Numbered from the stretch's first letter, positions 36,222-45,593 are shown. The stretch is DNA of 64,000 nt from Lachnospiraceae bacterium (GCA_017542245.1 JAFXXN010000037.1:24377-88376); one strand, 5' to 3'. Notes: generated from the letters alone by a model not told the origin. A program made the numbers and translations.

Positions 36222-36428
36222 ATGAAGAAATGGGAAACACCTGATATGCTTGTCCTTGATGTTAAGGAAACTGCCAGTGGCGGTAAGAAATATAATAAAG
36301 TTGACGGTAACCGTTGGGATGAGTTAAAGATGGAACATACTTTCACTTTTTGGCCCAGTGGAGATTACGAGGCAGATCCTGAATCAGAGGAACTTTATCA
36401 GAAGTACTTAAACGGAGAGCTTAAGTAA
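36222..36428 (+). CDS. Lasso-type precursor peptide
   Basis: 68 residues from the ATG at 36222, with GGAGG eight bases ahead; reading from the TTG at 36207 would swallow that site. The first 18 residues (MKKWETPDMLVLDVKETA) match the leader of paeninodin-like precursors: aromatic then PxxL, LDV, and a Thr (T17) at the expected penultimate position. If cleaved after A18 the core starts SGGKKYNKVDG and has Asn, Lys, Val at ring positions 7-9, with Asp only at position 10. Cleavage one residue later gives G1-D9. The tail, about 50 residues with many acidic and aromatic positions, is far longer than usual. It is encoded opposite to all the modifying genes. Confidence 0.8.
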   Translation: MKKWETPDMLVLDVKETASGGKKYNKVDGNRWDELKMEHTFTFWPSGDYEADPESEELYQKYLNGELK

Positions 36429-36447
36429 TACTTAGGTAATTCATTAC

Positions 36448-36480
36448 AAGGCGGATTCTTTTGAGTCTGCCTTTATTTTT
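36448..36480 (+). terminator. Terminator after the precursor gene
   Basis: AAGGCGGATTC (36448-36458) pairs with GAGTCTGCCTT (36463-36473), 11 bp with two G-U pairs, loop TTTT, then T-rich. Confidence 0.75.
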
Positions 36481-36495
36481 TGTGATTTTTACCGT

Positions 36496-36963
36496 TTAAT
36501 TTCTGAAGGTACTTACAACAGCATATCTGTCCAGGCCATCTATCTTTCCGGTGACTATAAATTTACCCCATCTAAGCCACGCATGAGCGGCCATTTCACC
36601 GGAATCTTCCTGGCAAACTCCCAGATATAATGTATAGTGGAGTTTCTTTTTCCTTAAAAGCTTTCCGGCGGTCAATGCTCTTACCAGACACTTGCTTTCC
36701 CATTTTGTATAGTTACATACACAGAGGACGGCTCGGGCAACTTTCTGCACATAATCGAATCCATCCATGGATTCTTCCTCAGAGGATTCCTCTTTTTCTG
36801 TACCCCAGTTTTTTTTCATTCGTTTAGGTTTGAAAATGAGCAGTCCCAATCTGTAAAAAGCAGAGTAGAAGAAAGCACGCACTATCATGAAAAAGCATTT
36901 ATTATCATGAGCGAACCGGATTGCTCTTAATGGAAGACATCCCTGTTTTTTGTCTTGGGACAT
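36496..36963 (-). CDS. Lasso peptide B2 protein (transglutaminase-like leader protease)
   Basis: 155 residues. The C-terminal half has the cysteine-protease pattern of lasso B2 proteins: C92 in WESKCLVRALTAG and H127 in AAHAWLRWG. Residues about 1-40 are hydrophobic and basic, with FFMIVRAFFYSAFYRLGLLIF, a possible membrane-facing helix. B2 cleaves the leader bound to the PqqD-like B1. It is transcribed toward the precursor gene and ends 16 bases past its terminator; it therefore has its own promoter, separate from the four-gene minus-strand operon beyond the precursor. An insertion of acidic residues (EKEESSEEES) lies at about 57-66. Confidence 0.85.
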   Translation of the reverse strand: MSQDKKQGCLPLRAIRFAHDNKCFFMIVRAFFYSAFYRLGLLIFKPKRMKKNWGTEKEESSEEESMDGFDYVQKVARAVLCVCNYTKWESKCLVRALTAGKLLRKKKLHYTLYLGVCQEDSGEMAAHAWLRWGKFIVTGKIDGLDRYAVVSTFRN

Positions 36964-37130
36964 TTGAATATATCTCCCTTCTCAAAATTAATACAACTCG
37001 GGATTCGAGCAATATTATGACAGTTTTACCAATATACCGGCATTATACCATATTGAAAAGGAACGTGCAATAGATGGGCTGTAATTTGTTGTCGTGGACA
37101 TCATCTGTTAAGAATATAGCAACAAAAGAC

Positions 37131-37159
37131 TTGCCGAAAAATGATTTTAATGATATAAT
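37131..37159 (+). promoter_or_regulatory. Promoter of hpf
   Basis: TTGCCG at 37131-37136, 17-bp spacer, TATAAT at 37154-37159. A hairpin (AAAGCCT 37174-37180 with AGGCTTT 37198-37204) lies between it and the start codon and could attenuate or protect the message. Confidence 0.65.
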
Positions 37160-37226
37160 TAATTTTATCAGAGAAAGCCTTGAAAACCACAGATCACAGG
37201 CTTTTGAATTGCAAGGAGGAAAGCTT

Positions 37227-37751
37227 ATGCGTTATATTATCACAGGAAAGAATATTGATGTGACGGAAGGCTTAAAAAATGCCATTTATGAGAAAATCGG
37301 GAAGCTGGAAAAGTATTTTAAACCTGACACAGAGGTGCATGCGACTTTCAGCGTTCAGAAAGACAGACATAAGATAGAAATAACTATTCCGATAAAGGGG
37401 ACTGTTATCCGTGCAGAAGAAGAAAGTACGGATATGTATGTATCAATAGATCTGGTGGAAGAGATTATAGAAAGACAGATTAAGAAATATAAGAGCAAGA
37501 TTGTTGATGCAAAACAGAACGGAACCGGATTGAGCGAAGCATTTGCTTCCGAACCCGGGGATGAAGAAGAAATAATAATTACCAGAACAAAGAAATTTGC
37601 CATGAAACCCATGGATCCTGAGGAGGCATGTATCGAGATGGAACTCAGCGGTCATAATTTCTTTGTATTCAGAAATTCAGAAACCGGCGAGGTAAATGTA
37701 GTATACAAAAGAAAGGGGAATACCTACGGGCTTATCGAACCGGAGTTTTGA
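37227..37751 (+). CDS. hpf: Long-form ribosome hibernation promoting factor
   Basis: 174 residues from the ATG at 37227, with AAGGAGGA seven bases ahead; a reading from 37074 would run through the promoter and is discarded. The N-terminal S30AE domain starts RYIITGKNIDVTEGLKNAIY and continues to about residue 100. A variable linker (about 105-120) precedes the C-terminal dimerisation domain FAMKPMDPEEACIEMELSGH. The protein joins 70S ribosomes into inactive 100S dimers in slow growth or stress. Long form is standard in Firmicutes. Confidence 0.95.
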   Translation: MRYIITGKNIDVTEGLKNAIYEKIGKLEKYFKPDTEVHATFSVQKDRHKIEITIPIKGTVIRAEEESTDMYVSIDLVEEIIERQIKKYKSKIVDAKQNGTGLSEAFASEPGDEEEIIITRTKKFAMKPMDPEEACIEMELSGHNFFVFRNSETGEVNVVYKRKGNTYGLIEPEF

Positions 37752-37811
37752 TCCGGAACAGGAAAGGTATAAAAGTCTTTCCTTCGAAAAAGCAGAGTAG
37801 GAGAATCATTC

Positions 37812-39557
37812 ATGGTTCTAAGCATACTTTTAGCTATAACCGTGATCGTGGTCATGATTGATGTCCTTGTCGGCATACACAGAGGCGTTAAATTCGGACT
37901 TGTCCGTCTTGGCCTTTGGGTCGTGGGAACCGTAATATGCGTATTTATTGCCGAGGGAGTTACATCATGGCTGCTGCTTAAGATAGCCAAAGTCCCTGAT
38001 ATGAAACTGTTTACCTTCGATGTTTTCGGAGGCTGGATGGGAGAATATACGGGAACTATAGGAAATCATATGACGGCACTTACCGTTTCCTTGTCTGTGC
38101 CGGTCGTATTTGTTGCTTTATTCTTGGCAGCAAAGTTTATCACATGGTTACTTTATCTTATTGTAAAACAAATAATAAAAAAGGCCGCGAAACGCGCCAC
38201 TGCACATAATGCAGCTGTGGATGCCGTAACGGCTGTTAAAAAGGCTGAGATGCCGGATGCGGAATCTACCGGACTGGATCAGCCATACGAAGCTACTCTT
38301 CCGCAGTCAGTCTTAAATTCGGAAAACGGAGACGACTTCGGTACTTTCGGTATATATCCCAAAGAATCTAAAACAGTTGAAGCGTATGAGCCTGAAAAAG
38401 AAACTGATATGGATACAGCTGTTACAGAAGATGGTTTTGATATCTTAAGTAATGATGACTTTTCAGGTTCGGACGGATTTGAGGCTATAGCCAATTCGGA
38501 TCCGGAAATTGAAGTCGAAGAAAGCGAAGAGGAGCCTGAAGCAGGAGATGAACCGGCAGGTAGTGACGAACCGGATGATCTTGAAGCGGATGGTGAATCA
38601 TTAGATGGTTTTGAGAGTCTGGCAAGAGCATCTGTTGAGGAAGAATCAAAGAAAGAGGCAGAAGAAAAGAAGGTTAAGGTTAAACCTGTAAAGGTAAAAC
38701 CGGTTAAAGTAAAGGCTGTTAAAGAAAAGAAGCTTAAGAAAAGACATTCGCTTTCTTTGTTTATTATGGAAAAGACTACTGCATCAAGTGTTTTGGGCGG
38801 TGTCTTGGGAATGTTTATAGGTCTGTTCACCTGCGCTATCATTGCGTCACCCGTAAAAGGACTTGTAAAAGTTATCGCGGATAAGGAAATGGCAGAGCCT
38901 ACTGTAAATCTTGTAGCGGCTCTTGCCAATCTTGATATGAAGCAGGTTGTAGACGGAGCGTTTGATGAAGACGACAAAAAAATTGCAATTATATCCAAAA
39001 ACCTTGATCTTGTCGGAGATTTCAGCATAAGATCGGAAGATTTTGTTGAAGTATTTACAGATCTTGAGGATTCAGTCCTTCATCAGGTATATAAGTATTC
39101 GGGTGCTGATTTTACCGCATCTGCCATATATGACAGCTTAGTGGATATAAAACCTGAAGACATAAAGATTGAAAACAGAGGGATAAGTAAGTATAACATG
39201 GCGGAAACATTAGGATGTTATGCTCCCCTTATTCCTGACCTTAATGATATACTTACAGAGATTAACGAGAGAAAAGGTCTTAATTTTGAACTGCTTGACA
39301 TATTGGAGCGTGGCATAAAACATTTGTTCGACAGTGACGGAAAAGGTGCTATACTTACTGAAGCCGATAAACTCCAGATAGCAAATGGAATAGTAGACCG
39401 CTTTAATGAAATTTTAGCGGACCACTTTGTTCATTATTATACGAATACCGAATCACCGGTAATTGAGCATTTTGAAAGATTCAGTGAAGCCAGAAAAGGG
39501 TTTGAAACCAGTTTTGACCTTATGAGAAGGCTTTTGCGGGCCGGAATGATAGAGTAA
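37812..39557 (+). CDS. CvpA-like membrane protein with acidic insertion
   Basis: 581 residues. Three hydrophobic segments at the N-terminus (about 3-20, 30-50, 95-120, the first with GIHRGVKFGLVRLG) and one at about 325-345 (SSVLGGVLGMFIGLFTC) follow the CvpA order. Between the third and fourth lies an insertion of about 190 residues, first strongly acidic (EVEESEEEPEAGDEPAG) then lysine/valine-rich with KVKPVKVKPVKVK repeats. The C-terminal 220 residues are soluble and unknown. CvpA proteins are linked with colicin V production, solute stress and sporulation-era membrane events, but the function is not settled. Ends in a terminator. Confidence 0.6.
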   Translation: MVLSILLAITVIVVMIDVLVGIHRGVKFGLVRLGLWVVGTVICVFIAEGVTSWLLLKIAKVPDMKLFTFDVFGGWMGEYTGTIGNHMTALTVSLSVPVVFVALFLAAKFITWLLYLIVKQIIKKAAKRATAHNAAVDAVTAVKKAEMPDAESTGLDQPYEATLPQSVLNSENGDDFGTFGIYPKESKTVEAYEPEKETDMDTAVTEDGFDILSNDDFSGSDGFEAIANSDPEIEVEESEEEPEAGDEPAGSDEPDDLEADGESLDGFESLARASVEEESKKEAEEKKVKVKPVKVKPVKVKAVKEKKLKKRHSLSLFIMEKTTASSVLGGVLGMFIGLFTCAIIASPVKGLVKVIADKEMAEPTVNLVAALANLDMKQVVDGAFDEDDKKIAIISKNLDLVGDFSIRSEDFVEVFTDLEDSVLHQVYKYSGADFTASAIYDSLVDIKPEDIKIENRGISKYNMAETLGCYAPLIPDLNDILTEINERKGLNFELLDILERGIKHLFDSDGKGAILTEADKLQIANGIVDRFNEILADHFVHYYTNTESPVIEHFERFSEARKGFETSFDLMRRLLRAGMIE

Positions 39558-39561
39558 AAAA

Positions 39562-39600
39562 GAAACCGAAACAATCTGTAGACTGTTTCGGTTTCTTTGT
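39562..39600. terminator. Two-way terminator
   Basis: GAAACCGAAACA (39562-39573) pairs with TGTTTCGGTTTC (39584-39595), 12 bp perfect, with A before and T after, between convergent genes. Confidence 0.8.
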
Positions 39601-39616
39601 ATTTGGGGATTAAGTA

Positions 39617-40654
39617 TCAATCATCTTCTGATATACCGCATCCGATCTTAAGAGTACTTCCGTCATATTCAAGATGACATTCAAAACGTTCTTCATTAAG
39701 TGCTATAAACCAGGTGGATCCGGTTTCATAACTTTCATCTATTGCATAGATGTATCCTGCATCCTTAAGTTTCCCTATATATGAGGATACAGTGTCTGAA
39801 GATACATTACTGTATAATGCATAGGTATACATACTGCTGTCATTTTTTGTTTCGGAACCGATAAATGTTCCGTTTTCGAATTTAGGGATATACTGAAGCA
39901 TTGTTGTTGAATAAAGCTTATTCAGGGTTTCGTCACCATCGCTGTCTTTGTCACTAAATCCCGATCCTATTTCAAGAGAAGAATCTGTGAATACAATGGT
40001 CACATTCCAGGAATTGGAATTATATGCTGAGAAATAAATGCTTCCGCCGCTTCTTTTATCGGAAATGTCGGTTGTATATCCTGATTTCTTTAAAGATTCG
40101 ATATAAAAAGCCACATCACTTTCACTTACTTCGGAGAACAAGGCAAAGTCATATGTTCCTTCGGACTTCTGTCCGGAAAAGACACCCTGCTCGAAATAAG
40201 GAACCCATACGAGGAATGACATCTGCCAGTATTCTTTTCGGTTAAACGAATCTCTCAGGCTCTGATCGCTTGTCGGTGAAGGAGAATCGGTAGGAGATAC
40301 CTCTTCAGAAGTGGGTTCAGGCGTAATATCGGACTCAGGTTCGGTAGGAGCAGTGGTAGGTTCGGAAGCTTCAGTCGGGTTTTCATCGCTGTCCGGGTCC
40401 TGCTTGGTATCACCGGTGCCAGGACTTGAAGTAGCGGCAGGATCGGATGTGGGATCTGAAGATGTTTTTCCACTGTCATCCTTGCCGGTGTCCGGATTTG
40501 AATTGCTGCCGGGATCCTGGCCTTCAGTAGGAGCAACGGTGCCGGTGGTTCCGCTGCCGGAAGTGTTATTGGTTTTATTTTTGTCACAGGCAGAAAAGAT
40601 CAAGGCAATTGCCAGTATACATAATGGAGCTGCAATATATTTTTTAAATTTCAT
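39617..40654 (-). CDS. Lipoprotein with two copies of a small domain
   Basis: 345 residues. Signal KKYIAAPLCILAIALIFSAC gives the lipobox FSAC. A Ser/Thr/Pro/Glu/Asp-rich linker of about 110 residues follows. The rest is a tandem duplication: YFEQGVFSG...DFALFSEVS...YIESLKKSGY (about residues 150-240) and YIPKFENGTFIG...TYALYSNVS...YIGKLKDAGY (about 250-345), each ending in a hydrophobic strand (LEIGSGF and LKIGCGI). I do not recognise the domain. It would be displayed outside the membrane on a flexible tether. Terminator shared with the gene to its left. Confidence 0.75.
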   Translation of the reverse strand: MKFKKYIAAPLCILAIALIFSACDKNKTNNTSGSGTTGTVAPTEGQDPGSNSNPDTGKDDSGKTSSDPTSDPAATSSPGTGDTKQDPDSDENPTEASEPTTAPTEPESDITPEPTSEEVSPTDSPSPTSDQSLRDSFNRKEYWQMSFLVWVPYFEQGVFSGQKSEGTYDFALFSEVSESDVAFYIESLKKSGYTTDISDKRSGGSIYFSAYNSNSWNVTIVFTDSSLEIGSGFSDKDSDGDETLNKLYSTTMLQYIPKFENGTFIGSETKNDSSMYTYALYSNVSSDTVSSYIGKLKDAGYIYAIDESYETGSTWFIALNEERFECHLEYDGSTLKIGCGISEDD

Positions 40655-40772
40655 TTTTCCTCCTTATTGGGTTTCCCGGATAAATCATAAATGGGAAATC
40701 AGTACCTTATAAACCATACATTATCATTATAAAGCCCGGCTGTCAAGAGAAAGAATTTTTGTAAGTAGTTTA

Positions 40773-40801
40773 TTGCTTTTTTTTAAAGGATAGGTTATAA
40801 T
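40773..40801 (+). promoter_or_regulatory. Promoter of parE-parC
   Basis: TTGCTT at 40773-40778, 17-bp spacer, consensus TATAAT at 40796-40801, 59 bases before the parE start. Confidence 0.6.
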
Positions 40802-40859
40802 TGTACAATATGTTGTATTATGCACAAAAAAAGACTCTGTATTTTGATAGGAGAGAGTA

Positions 40860-42797
40860 ATGACACCAAAGTATGACGGAAGTGAAATAGTAGTTCTTAA
40901 AGGACTTGAAGCGGTAAGAAAACGTCCGGGTATGTATATAGGAAGTGTTGGCAGCAGAGGACTTCATCACCTTATCTGGGAGATTTTAGATAACGGAATA
41001 GATGAGCATCTTGCCGGATTCTGTAATGAGATAGAGATAACCCTTCAAAAGGACGGAGCTGTAGCCATAACAGACCATGGACGGGGAGTTCCTGTTGATA
41101 TGCATCCGACAGAGCATATTCCTACGGCCAGAGTTGTATATACAGTTCTTCATGCGGGAGGAAAATTCGGAAATACGGTATACAAAGTATCAGGAGGCCT
41201 TCACGGTGTGGGAGCATCTGTTGTAAATGCGCTTTCTGAACATATGATAGTTGAGATAAAAAGAGACGGGAAAATATATCGGGACGAATATAAAAACGGC
41301 GGAATGCCTGTAACTGAGCTTGACAGAAGCGGATTGCTTCCCGCTGTTGGGAAATGTACAAAGACCGATACGGGCACAAAAGTTGTATTCTATCCGGACA
41401 GGACTATTTTTGAATCTGTTGAGTTTAAACCCGATGTCATAGTAAAAAAGTTAAAAGAGACTGCATATTTGAACAAAGGACTCACCCTTACATTTTCAGA
41501 CATGCATACCGGCTTTAAACAGACATTCTGCGAAACCGAGGGTATAAAGAGTTTTGTCGGATACCTGTCAAGAGAAGAAAACGTCATACACAAGGAACCG
41601 GTATATCTTGAGGGCAAGAGCGGGGATATAGAGGTTGAAATAGCTTTTCAGTACAACAGCGGCTTTTCCGAACAGATAAATGCATTTTGTAACTGTATTA
41701 ATGTTGTGGACGGCGGTACATTGGTCACCGGTTTTAAATCGGGTCTTACCAGGGTTATGAACCAGTACGCCAGAGAACTTGGAGTTCTTAAGGAAAAAGA
41801 TGAAAACTTTGACGGAAAGGATATAAGAAACGGTCTTATAGCAATTGTTTCGATAAAGCATCCTGATCCGCAGTTTGAAGGCCAGACAAAGACTAAGCTC
41901 GGAAACAATGACGCAAAAGCAGCTGTAGAGGATGTATTCATTCAGGAGGCAACAGTCTTTTTTGACAAAAATGTTGAAATACTTAAAGCCATACTGGACA
42001 ATTCCTTAAGGTCATATCAGGCAAGGAAAGCCGGAGATAAAGCGCGTACTGCAGTGCTGAAGCAGTTAAGTGACGTTGATACCAAAAGTAAACTTGCTGC
42101 CTGTTCTTCAAAGAAAGCCGAGGAATGTGAGATTTACATCGTTGAGGGTGATTCTGCAGGAGGTACGGTTAAGACCGCCAGAAACAGACGGACTCAGGCA
42201 GTACTTCCTCTGCGAGGCAAGATATTGAACGTTGAGAAAGCCACCTTAGAAAAAATATTGGTAAATAATGAAATAAAATCAATGATAGCTGCATTTGGGT
42301 GCGGAATCGGAGATGATTTCGACCTGTCAAAGCTTAGATACGGAAAGATTATAATACTTACCGATGCGGATGTTGACGGGGCACATATCAGCACATTGCT
42401 TCTGACGTTCTTCTATCGCTTTATGCCTGAATTGATTATGGAAGGAAAAGTATACCGTGGTCTCCCGCCGCTTTACAGGGTGGAGTATGAAACAACGGAA
42501 CGCGGAAAGAAGAAAAATAAGACAGAATATATATTTGACGATCATGCACTGGAAAAATTCAGAAAAACAGGGCAGAAGATACTTACGCTTCAAAGATATA
42601 AGGGACTTGGAGAAATGGATGCCGAACAGCTTTGGGAAACAACACTTGATCCGGAACAGAGAATACTGGCACAGGTTCAGATCAGTGATGGAGTTGAGGC
42701 TGATGAGATTACATCCATGCTGATGGGGACAAATGTACCTCCCAGACGTGATTTTATAATGAGTGAAGCACAGAATGCAAACCTTGACTTAGCATAA
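40860..42797 (+). CDS. parE: DNA topoisomerase IV / gyrase-like subunit B
   Basis: 645 residues. GHKL ATPase: EILDNGIDEH, DHGRGVPVD, and GGLHGVGASVVNALS. Transducer domain about 230-390. TOPRIM region with EGDSAGGTVK and DADVDGAH. C-terminus has KGLGEMDAEQLWETT. With the A subunit it passes DNA duplexes to unlink chromosomes. It is shorter than 650 and the pair lies away from any dnaA or recF genes, which favours ParE over GyrB, but I cannot exclude the gyrase name. Ribosome site AGGAGAGAG. Followed 57 bases later by parC. Confidence 0.88.
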   Translation: MTPKYDGSEIVVLKGLEAVRKRPGMYIGSVGSRGLHHLIWEILDNGIDEHLAGFCNEIEITLQKDGAVAITDHGRGVPVDMHPTEHIPTARVVYTVLHAGGKFGNTVYKVSGGLHGVGASVVNALSEHMIVEIKRDGKIYRDEYKNGGMPVTELDRSGLLPAVGKCTKTDTGTKVVFYPDRTIFESVEFKPDVIVKKLKETAYLNKGLTLTFSDMHTGFKQTFCETEGIKSFVGYLSREENVIHKEPVYLEGKSGDIEVEIAFQYNSGFSEQINAFCNCINVVDGGTLVTGFKSGLTRVMNQYARELGVLKEKDENFDGKDIRNGLIAIVSIKHPDPQFEGQTKTKLGNNDAKAAVEDVFIQEATVFFDKNVEILKAILDNSLRSYQARKAGDKARTAVLKQLSDVDTKSKLAACSSKKAEECEIYIVEGDSAGGTVKTARNRRTQAVLPLRGKILNVEKATLEKILVNNEIKSMIAAFGCGIGDDFDLSKLRYGKIIILTDADVDGAHISTLLLTFFYRFMPELIMEGKVYRGLPPLYRVEYETTERGKKKNKTEYIFDDHALEKFRKTGQKILTLQRYKGLGEMDAEQLWETTLDPEQRILAQVQISDGVEADEITSMLMGTNVPPRRDFIMSEAQNANLDLA

Positions 42798-42854
42798 TAC
42801 AGGGACATTCTATTTTTGCAAAAACAGTACTGAAATTTGGAGGAAACAGATAAA

Positions 42855-45101
42855 ATGGCTTTAGAACAGGATCAGCTGGTTCAGCTTGATTTTTCGGAGG
42901 AAATGAAGACATCATTTAGGGATTATGCCTTGAGTGTTATTTTGGCAAGAGCTTTACCCGATGTCAGGGACGGATTAAAACCGGTACAGCGTCGTATACT
43001 GTATGCGATGAATGAACTTGGGCTTGACCCCAAAAAGCCGCATAGAAAAAGTGCACGTATAGTAGGAGATACGATGGGTAAATACCATCCTCACGGGGAC
43101 AGCTCGATATATGATGCACTGGTTCATATGGCTGAAGATTTTTCATTATCACTTCCCCTTGTTGACGGACACGGGAATTTCGGTTCCATAGACGGAGACG
43201 GCGCAGCAGCCATGCGTTATACTGAAGCCCGTCTTTCCGAAGCAGCCATGACTATGCTGGAAAATCTTGATAAAGGGCTTGTTGAGTTCATGCCAAATTT
43301 CGATGAAAGCGAGAAAGAACCCAAAGTCCTTCCTTCTATGCTTCCCAACCTGCTTATAAACGGTACTACCGGTATAGCCGTAGGTATGGCAACCAATATT
43401 CCCCCGCATAATGCCGGAGAGGTTATAGATGGTGCAGTTGCATACTTAGACAATCCGTCCATAACCGATGAAAAGCTAATGAAGTACATTCCGGGGCCGG
43501 ATTTTCCGACCGGCGGTATTATAACAAATGCCGATGCCCTTGGAGAAATATATAAGACGGGTGAAGGAAAACTCAGAGTCAGAACTAAAACAGTCATAGA
43601 AAACGGAGAAGCCGGAAGAAAAAATATCGTAGTTACAGAGATACCGTACACCATAGCGGGAAATAAACTTAAGCTGGTCGAAAATCTGGTTTCACTGATG
43701 AAAGACAAGTCTTTTGAAGAGATATACGATGTTCGGGACGAATCTTCAAAAGAAGGCATACGTATAGTTATAGAAGTAAAAAAAGACCGTGACCCGGAAA
43801 ACCTGCTGAACGGATTGCTTAAGAAAACATGTATGGAAGATACTTATACTGTAAACCTTTTGGCGGTTAAGGATAAGCAGCCCATAGTTTTCAGTCTCTT
43901 AAGCATGGTAAAAGAGTTTATTGAGTTTCAGGAGGTCCTGTATACAAAAGAGTATGAATATCTTCTGAATAAGGCAGAGCAGAGACAGGAAATAGTAGAA
44001 GGTCTGTTAAGGGCTACCGATGTTATAGACCTAATCATAGAAATCTTAAGGGGAAGTACTTCTGTAAAACAGGCCAAAGGCTGCCTGATAAACGGAGAGA
44101 CCAAGGATATAAAATTTAAATCTGCCGAGTCTGAGAAAGAAGCAGCAAAATTAAATTTTACCGAGCGCCAGGCTGATGCTATTCTTGCCATGCCGCTTTC
44201 AAAACTTATAGGACTTGAAATTCTTAAACTTCAGGAAGAAGGAAAAGAACTTGCTGAAAAAATAGCCGGTTATAAAGAGGTATTAGGAGACAGGGATAAG
44301 CTTCATCTCGTAATCAAGGGAAGATTAAAGGAATATAAAAAGAAATTTGCCCGTCCGAGAAGAACAGAACTGTTGAATGTAGAAACAGTAGGATATGTTG
44401 AAGAATTCAAGGTAGAAGACATCTACGTACTTGTAGATAAATTCGGATATACAAAATCAGTTGATCAAACAGCATTTACCAAAGCAGGCGAGGACGTACT
44501 GAAGGAATTTAATTATATAATACCTATGAGAAACACTGACAGACTGTGCGTTTTTACGGCTGAAGGAAATATGATGCAGGTAAAGGCTGAAAAAATACCT
44601 CGCTGCAGGATAAAGGAGAAAGGCATACTGATCCATAATCTTTGCAAGGTTGAGCAACAGGATGTAATATTTTATTCTGCGTATGAGACACTGTATGATT
44701 CGATGCTGCTGTTTACTACCAAAAACGGCTACATAAAGCTGGTATCGGGTATAGAATTTGAAACAAACAGGAATTTTATGCTTGCCACAAAACTTGAGGA
44801 CAATGATACGGTAATAAGCATTATACGTCTTAATGCCGGCGATATTCTTGCTGAGAACAGAAAAGTTGTAACAATTACCAAAAACGGATATTCTCTGGGA
44901 TTCCCGCTCAAAGAGGTCAGCGAACTCAAGAAAACGGGCCGTGGAGTAAAGGCTATGACGCTGGATAAGAAAGACGCGGTTGATTTTGTTGAAGTCTTAT
45001 CACCGGAAAGAGAAAGTTTTGAATATAAAGGGAAAACCGTACAATCTAAGAAGATCAAGCTTAGGGCAAGAGGAGGAAAAGGGCAGAAAGTCACTTTGTA
45101 G
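42855..45101 (+). CDS. parC: DNA topoisomerase IV / gyrase-like subunit A
   Basis: 748 residues from the ATG at 42855; a TTG at 42837 is inside the GGAGG site. The 5Y-CAP domain has [19 protein letters not shown] and the catalytic Y122 in [11 protein letters not shown], plus the quinolone-region context [15 protein letters not shown]. The C-terminal domain shows several blade-like repeats ([18 protein letters not shown]). The GyrA-box QRRGGKG is not seen intact (ending [12 protein letters not shown]), in line with a ParC or divergent enzyme. Operon partner of parE. Confidence 0.88.
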   Translation: MALEQDQLVQLDFSEEMKTSFRDYALSVILARALPDVRDGLKPVQRRILYAMNELGLDPKKPHRKSARIVGDTMGKYHPHGDSSIYDALVHMAEDFSLSLPLVDGHGNFGSIDGDGAAAMRYTEARLSEAAMTMLENLDKGLVEFMPNFDESEKEPKVLPSMLPNLLINGTTGIAVGMATNIPPHNAGEVIDGAVAYLDNPSITDEKLMKYIPGPDFPTGGIITNADALGEIYKTGEGKLRVRTKTVIENGEAGRKNIVVTEIPYTIAGNKLKLVENLVSLMKDKSFEEIYDVRDESSKEGIRIVIEVKKDRDPENLLNGLLKKTCMEDTYTVNLLAVKDKQPIVFSLLSMVKEFIEFQEVLYTKEYEYLLNKAEQRQEIVEGLLRATDVIDLIIEILRGSTSVKQAKGCLINGETKDIKFKSAESEKEAAKLNFTERQADAILAMPLSKLIGLEILKLQEEGKELAEKIAGYKEVLGDRDKLHLVIKGRLKEYKKKFARPRRTELLNVETVGYVEEFKVEDIYVLVDKFGYTKSVDQTAFTKAGEDVLKEFNYIIPMRNTDRLCVFTAEGNMMQVKAEKIPRCRIKEKGILIHNLCKVEQQDVIFYSAYETLYDSMLLFTTKNGYIKLVSGIEFETNRNFMLATKLEDNDTVISIIRLNAGDILAENRKVVTITKNGYSLGFPLKEVSELKKTGRGVKAMTLDKKDAVDFVEVLSPERESFEYKGKTVQSKKIKLRARGGKGQKVTL

Positions 45102-45128
45102 AAATTTAGTTTAAAAGATATGTTATTC

Positions 45129-45157
45129 TTGACATTTTTACATTTGTGGGGTATATT
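45129..45157 (+). promoter_or_regulatory. Promoter of the cheY-like gene
   Basis: Consensus TTGACA at 45129-45134, 17-bp spacer, TATATT at 45152-45157, 28 bases after the parC stop. Confidence 0.75.
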
Positions 45158-45168
45158 ATTAATATATC

Positions 45169-45193
45169 GACAGAAAAAAGGGATTTTTCTGTC
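45169..45193 (+). promoter_or_regulatory. Hairpin at the start of the cheY leader
   Basis: GACAGAAAAA (45169-45178) pairs with TTTTTCTGTC (45184-45193), 10 bp, loop AGGGA. It would form at the extreme 5' end of the predicted transcript. It may stabilise the RNA or act as a weak parC terminator on read-through; not enough to decide. Confidence 0.5.
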
Positions 45194-45223
45194 CCAATAC
45201 ACGTTGAAACAGGAGAAGACGTA

Positions 45224-45586
45224 ATGGCAAAAAGAATTCTTGTATGTGATGATGCTGCATTCATGCGCATGATGATTAAAGATATTTTAACAAAAAACGG
45301 ATACGAGATTGCTGGTGAAGCAGAAAACGGAGCAGTAGCTGTTACAAAATATGCTGAAACTAAGCCTGATCTGGTAATGCTTGATATTACCATGCCTGAG
45401 ATGGATGGCATACAGGCATTAAAGAAGATAAAGGAACAGGATCCGTCGGCAATGGCTATTATGTGTTCAGCTATGGGACAACAGGCTATGGTTATTGAGT
45501 CGATCCAGTCCGGGGCTAGGGATTTTATAGTAAAACCCTTCCAGCAGGACAGAGTTATAGAAGCCATTAAAAAGGTTATCGGATAA
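45224..45586 (+). CDS. cheY: CheY-like single-domain response regulator
   Basis: 120 residues from the ATG at 45224 (AGGAG ahead). The receiver has the acidic pair CDDAAFM, phospho-acceptor D54 in VMLDITMPEMDG, the Ser/Thr position in MCSAMGQ, and K104 in IVKPFQ. It has no output domain, so it acts by binding a partner, typically the flagellar switch FliM. No other chemotaxis or flagellar genes are in the window. It has its own promoter and terminator. Confidence 0.85.
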   Translation: MAKRILVCDDAAFMRMMIKDILTKNGYEIAGEAENGAVAVTKYAETKPDLVMLDITMPEMDGIQALKKIKEQDPSAMAIMCSAMGQQAMVIESIQSGARDFIVKPFQQDRVIEAIKKVIG

Positions 45587-45593
45587 GATTAAG

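Noticed and set aside
37074-37226. Extended N-terminus of hpf
   Set aside because: It contains the promoter and a leader hairpin; the S30AE fold starts at 37227.
38279-39028. Long minus-strand open frame opposite the CvpA-like gene
   Set aside because: Ser/Thr-rich complement of an acidic-lysine repeat; no ribosome site or family.
40311-40712. Gly/Val/Ser-rich plus-strand frame opposite the lipoprotein
   Set aside because: Mirror of the Ser/Pro/Thr linker of the real gene.
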